Shown one piece after another: positions 5,450-6,348 of a stretch of DNA of 6,348 nucleotides. The first letter of the stretch is position 1. Every line of letters begins with the position of its first letter. Under the pieces are notes generated by a model. That model did not search any database. It saw only the letters and a list, made by a program, of their open reading frames with translations, and was not told where the DNA came from. Source of the stretch: Erysipelothrix sp. (GTDB lineage Bacteria > Bacillota_I > Bacilli_A > Erysipelotrichales > Erysipelotrichaceae); the NCBI GenBank assembly GCA_012511085.1, contig JAAZGU010000033.1:1-6348 (forward strand). The letters are read 5' to 3'. The position numbers were made by a program, and so were the translations under genes.

Positions 5450-6348
5450 TTATTTTGTATTGACACCCACCACAACCATGGTGTGGGGGTTGATGGTGAT
5501 ACATTGCGTCTGGATTTTCTCAATCAAACCAGCTTCATTGGCAAGCAAGGTACCATAACCATCCAAACAGTAATAAGCGACATCGTAGGTAGGGTTGAAA
5601 AAGATGAGCAGTTCATCAAATTCAATGTACTTGGATACATCCTTAAACCCATACAACAAGATATCTTTATCTAAATCTTTAAAGTAAATATGTTTTTTAA
5701 TTTGACTGGTTTCGCTGAATTGAAAGACGGGATAGGCCTTGCGTAAAGCAATCATGTCTTTGGTGTAATTGACCACTTCTTTGTAGCGGTCTTTACGTTC
5801 CCAGTCCAAACGGTTGATTAAATCACCACTCATGTAGCTGTTGCTGTTGCCGTTTTTCGTACGACAGAACTCTTGTCCGCTGTGTAAAAATGGTACCCCC
5901 ATGGACACCATCAAGGCCCCAATCATGAGTTTGTGTTTTTTGATGCGCACATCACTACGGTCTTCCTTACAACATTCTTTAATCTTGTCCCAGGATGTGC
6001 GATTATCATGGCATTCCACGTAGTTGATGCTCTTGGCGGGGCTATCAAACAGCTGTACGTAAGGTGCCGGCAAAGCATTCCCAACCAAACTCATCTTCAT
6101 CGCATCCTTGTAGTTCACATCCCCGGTACAATAACCCTTGACGCTTATTTCATGTTCTGCGGTCCGCCCCTTAACATGATCACGATAAAAATCATTGAAA
6201 TGACCGATGTTGGGCATCTTGTGTTGATTGGCAATCATACCTTTATGCTCATCATCCAAAATGGTGGGCATGTTCCAGCCTTCCCCATACAATAAGATAT
6301 CAGGTTTAATTTTACGTAATTCTGTATCGATGATATTAAGAGTGTCCA
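5450..6348 (-). CDS. pulA: Type I pullulanase (GH13), C-terminal part; 5' end outside the window
   Basis: The frame is open to the right edge, so only the last 298 residues are seen; the TTG at 6292 is internal, not a start. Type I pullulanases hydrolyse alpha-1,6 links in pullulan, glycogen and amylopectin-derived dextrins. Visible GH13 motifs are region III, ILLYGEGWNMP at 17-27, with Glu22 as the expected acid/base, and region IV, NYVECHDNRTSWDK at 108-121, with Asp114 as the expected transition-state-stabilising residue. Regions I and II, including the nucleophile Asp, lie off the window. The LHSGQEF and GDLINRLDW segments and a C-terminal beta-rich domain (about 230-298) follow. YGEGW plus VECHDN is the pullulanase/debranching signature rather than that of alpha-amylase. 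No signal peptide can be assessed. The gene ends in TAA followed by its own terminator, so it is a separate unit from transketolase. Confidence 0.9.
   Translation of the reverse strand, partial: DTLNIIDTELRKIKPDILLYGEGWNMPTILDDEHKGMIANQHKMPNIGHFNDFYRDHVKGRTAEHEISVKGYCTGDVNYKDAMKMSLVGNALPAPYVQLFDSPAKSINYVECHDNRTSWDKIKECCKEDRSDVRIKKHKLMIGALMVSMGVPFLHSGQEFCRTKNGNSNSYMSGDLINRLDWERKDRYKEVVNYTKDMIALRKAYPVFQFSETSQIKKHIYFKDLDKDILLYGFKDVSKYIEFDELLIFFNPTYDVAYYCLDGYGTLLANEAGLIEKIQTQCITINPHTMVVVGVNTK

Noticed and set aside
6290..6292. TTG as the start of the right-hand gene
   Set aside because: Eighteen further in-frame residues upstream continue the pullulanase family pattern to the window edge, so the gene starts outside.
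5933..6295. A 120-codon plus-strand open frame opposite the pullulanase
   Set aside because: It lies antisense to a clearly coding GH13 sequence, shows no recognisable family features and has no sign of its own promoter or ribosome site; it is a shadow of the minus-strand codons.
1..6348. Mobile element, CRISPR array, tRNA or rRNA
   Set aside because: No repeat units, transposase-like frame, integrase, clover-leaf or conserved rRNA stretch was seen; coding density is near complete and composition looks even.

Overview
The window carries seven protein-coding genes, all on the minus strand, so transcription runs from the right end to the left. They are ordinary metabolic, transport and DNA-repair genes of a Gram-positive-type bacterium. 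Strong purine-rich Shine-Dalgarno sites, frequent 1 to 4 base junctions, a FolT-like ECF transporter subunit and a split transketolase all point to Bacillota or a walled or wall-less relative (Erysipelotrichia or Acholeplasma-like lineages). TGA is used as a stop (end of ung and of the solute-binding protein) and tryptophan is TGG, so this is not a lineage that reads TGA as Trp. Base composition, sampled by eye, is in the low-to-mid 40s percent GC. I cannot name the genus.

Right to left, there are three transcription blocks. (1) 6348-5450 is the C-terminal half of a type I pullulanase, whose 5' part lies outside the window; it ends in a clear intrinsic terminator (5413-5440). (2) 5333-3578 is a two-gene transketolase operon, the N-terminal (thiamine diphosphate) subunit followed after 1 nt by the C-terminal subunit. 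It is preceded by a perfect TATAAT box and closed by a terminator whose hairpin contains the stop codon. (3) 3511-1 is a four-gene unit with its own likely promoter (3533-3561): a carbohydrate-type solute-binding protein with an N-terminal membrane segment but no lipobox, uracil-DNA glycosylase (ung), folylpolyglutamate synthase (folC) and a folate-type ECF S component (folT), which runs off the left end. No terminator is visible inside this block and junctions are 8, -4 and 1 nt.

Blocks 1 and 2 fit alpha-glucan breakdown and the non-oxidative pentose phosphate pathway. In block 3, FolT would import folate and FolC would trap it as polyglutamate. Folate is needed for thymidylate synthesis, so sharing a transcript with the enzyme that removes uracil from DNA is a sensible, though unproven, grouping.

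Two starts are best placed downstream of the longest open frame (folC at 1500, ung at 2159), because a Shine-Dalgarno site and family alignment both support them. I found no RNA gene, CRISPR array, insertion sequence or riboswitch, and no evidence of an undescribed system. The items most worth a second look are the lipobox-less orphan solute-binding protein, the extra N-terminal helix on FolT and the ung-folC-folT linkage.
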